Assembly: GCA_017631745.1 (NCBI GenBank)
Contig: JAGBSR010000177.1
Location: forward strand, 1-6,011
DNA from: Clostridia bacterium
GTDB taxonomy: Bacteria; Bacillota; Clostridia; Oscillospirales; Acutalibacteraceae
Length of the DNA: 6,011 nt
Direction: 5' to 3'
The notes beneath the pieces were generated by a model, which saw nothing but the letters and a program-made list of their open reading frames with translations, was not told the origin of the DNA and searched no databases. Of the stretch, positions 5,042 through 6,011 are shown in pieces. How positions within the stretch are numbered: the first letter of the stretch is position 1; the number at the start of each line of letters is the position of its first letter. Both the position numbers and the translations under genes were made by a program.

Positions 5042-5971
5042 TTAAGCGTATGTAATTTCGTAAGTAGCGTCCATTGAACCTTCAAGGTTGATTGTAGCCT
5101 TGATGGGGCCAGCCTTACCTGTACCGAAACCGCCAAGAGGAAGAATCTGAACAAGCTTAACAAGTCTGCCCTGACCGTCTACAGTTGCTTCAACAGTAGC
5201 ACCGGGATAATCGAGACCTGCTTCTGAGATTTTGATGGGACCAAGATCAAGACCACCGAGGTTGAGGGGATCCATAGCACCCTTGTGGAACTCGGGTTCT
5301 GATGTGTTCTGTGTGCCGTCGAAGTTTGATGACTCAGCAACGAACTTGATCTTCATTGTGTAACCGCCGTCTGCATTAGCTGTAGCTGAAGCTTCTGCGA
5401 TACCAGCAGCCTGAATGTTAGCATCTCTGCCGCCGGGGATGATTCTGTCAGCTGTCTTGTTGCCGTCAGCATCTACACCGTTTGTGAATGTGTATGTGTT
5501 TTCTGTTGTGCCTGTGAAGCCTTCAACAACAGGGTTTACAATTGCTGCTACAGGGCCGGGAAGATCCTTAACCTGGATAGCGATTGTTTCTGTCTTCTTT
5601 TCTGTTGCGTTACCTGTGTAAGCCTTGAAGTCGTTTACAGCCTTGTTGTAAGCTGCAGCGATTTCTTCTTTTGTTGAGGGAACTGCTGATGAACCGCTAT
5701 CGCCTGCGGGAGCATCTGCTTCGGGAGCGTCTGCTTCAGGAGCATCGGGAGTAGCAGGTGTTGAGGGCTGTGTAGCCTGAGGCTGAGTTGCCTGAGGCTG
5801 TGTAGCCTGAGGCTGCTGAACTGCGCCTGCATTTACAGCTGCGCCGCCGTTTACTTCTACTGTGTCGCCGATTTCAATTTTGATGCCTTTTGATGCGCCA
5901 AGACCGTAGCCGCTTAAGAAAACGATAAGAGCTACAAGGATAATAGCAACAACCTTAATTTCTTTTTTCAT
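5042..5971 (-). CDS. Secreted or membrane-anchored protein of unknown function with a Pro-rich linker
   Basis: This is a complete 309-residue protein starting at ATG 5971 (MKKEIKVVAI). Residues 5-26 form a hydrophobic signal peptide or anchor after a short basic stretch. There is no lipobox Cys and no LPXTG motif, so retention would rely on an uncleaved anchor. A disordered stalk follows at about 52-95, with PQATQ three times (54-68) and DAPEADAPEADAPA (76-89), ending in Gly/Ser. The C-terminal domain (about 99-309) starts with an amphipathic KEEIAAAYNKAVNDFKAY helix. It then alternates polar and apolar residues as beta strands do, with YTMKIKF, DYPGATVEATVDGQG and ATYEITYA. I recall clostridial hypothetical proteins with this stalk-plus-domain plan and a similar DGxY...ATVDxxG pattern. 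A lipoprotein-like beta half-barrel is conceivable but unproven. It contains no cysteine and no catalytic motif. It has its own terminator; its promoter lies beyond the right edge. Confidence 0.88.
   Translation of the reverse strand: MKKEIKVVAIILVALIVFLSGYGLGASKGIKIEIGDTVEVNGGAAVNAGAVQQPQATQPQATQPQATQPSTPATPDAPEADAPEADAPAGDSGSSAVPSTKEEIAAAYNKAVNDFKAYTGNATEKKTETIAIQVKDLPGPVAAIVNPVVEGFTGTTENTYTFTNGVDADGNKTADRIIPGGRDANIQAAGIAEASATANADGGYTMKIKFVAESSNFDGTQNTSEPEFHKGAMDPLNLGGLDLGPIKISEAGLDYPGATVEATVDGQGRLVKLVQILPLGGFGTGKAGPIKATINLEGSMDATYEITYA
5709..5746. repeat. 15-bp coding tandem repeat (PEADA units)
   Basis: Two near-identical 15-bp units (5709-5723 and 5724-5738, differing at two positions) plus a partial third encode the DAPEADAPEADAPA part of the stalk. 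The in-frame unit length lets copy number change without breaking the gene. Confidence 0.75.
5766..5815. repeat. 15-bp coding tandem repeat (PQATQ units)
   Basis: Three full units (5771-5785, 5786-5800, 5801-5815) plus one third of another at 5766-5770. The first and third are identical and the middle one differs only in its first bases (AGTTG for TGTAG). They encode three PQATQ repeats in the stalk. Confidence 0.85.
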
Positions 5972-5982
5972 GGTTATAATAA

Positions 5983-5989
5983 CCCCTTT
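5983..5989 (-). promoter_or_regulatory. Ribosome binding site of the anchored protein gene
   Basis: AAAGGGG on the minus strand lies 11 nt before ATG 5971, a slightly long gap. A TTG at 5992-5990 is in frame 7 codons earlier but overlaps this site, so ATG 5971 is preferred. It also places KKEIK directly before the hydrophobic segment. Confidence 0.6.
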
Positions 5990-6011
5990 CAAAAATTTTG
6001 CGTTCTTACTA

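Noticed and set aside
5892..5971. Lipoprotein signal peptide in the 5042-5971 gene
   Set aside because: The segment after the hydrophobic core (SGYGLGASKG) has no cysteine, so there is no lipobox.

Overview
The window looks like chromosome from an anaerobic gut- or rumen-type Clostridia member, most likely near Ruminococcus/Oscillospiraceae. The basis is strong AGGAGG-type ribosome binding sites, sigma-A promoters with extended -10 boxes, mid-GC protein sequences, a cytosolic GH127 beta-L-arabinofuranosidase, and intergenic hairpin repeats of a style I recall from such genomes. This is inference from style and recall, not a database match.

Layout, left to right. (1) 1-1545, minus strand: an ABC exporter half-transporter (TMD plus NBD) that starts at a TTG codon and runs off the left edge. 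It has Asp where the catalytic Glu should be, so it is probably the degenerate half of a heterodimeric exporter whose partner lies outside the window. (2) 1546-1729: a divergent intergenic region with a promoter for each flanking gene and a small inverted repeat. (3) 1730-3637, plus strand: a complete GH127 family enzyme (formerly DUF1680) with all catalytic and zinc-binding residues, ended by a strong terminator at 3751-3790. (4) 3638-3860: a convergent intergenic region holding two hairpin-rich repeat elements on either side of that terminator. (5) 3861-4823, minus strand: a membrane-anchored alpha/beta hydrolase of the YqkD type. (6) 4824-5041: the most unusual stretch, with five mini-hairpins separated by 7-nt spacers, five tandem 7-bp repeats, short terminal inverted repeats, and the terminator of the next gene. 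(7) 5042-5971, minus strand: a secreted or membrane-anchored protein of unknown function with a Pro/Gln/Thr/Ala/Glu-rich linker encoded by 15-bp tandem repeats.

The four genes look like separate transcription units rather than one pathway. GH127 would release L-arabinose inside the cell from imported beta-arabinooligosaccharides. The exporter, the hydrolase and the anchored protein are cell-envelope functions with no visible link to it. No tRNA, rRNA, CRISPR array, transposase or riboswitch was seen. The best candidate for undescribed biology is the hairpin/heptad element at 4854-4987. Its hairpins have different stem sequences that all keep their pairing, while the spacers stay nearly constant.
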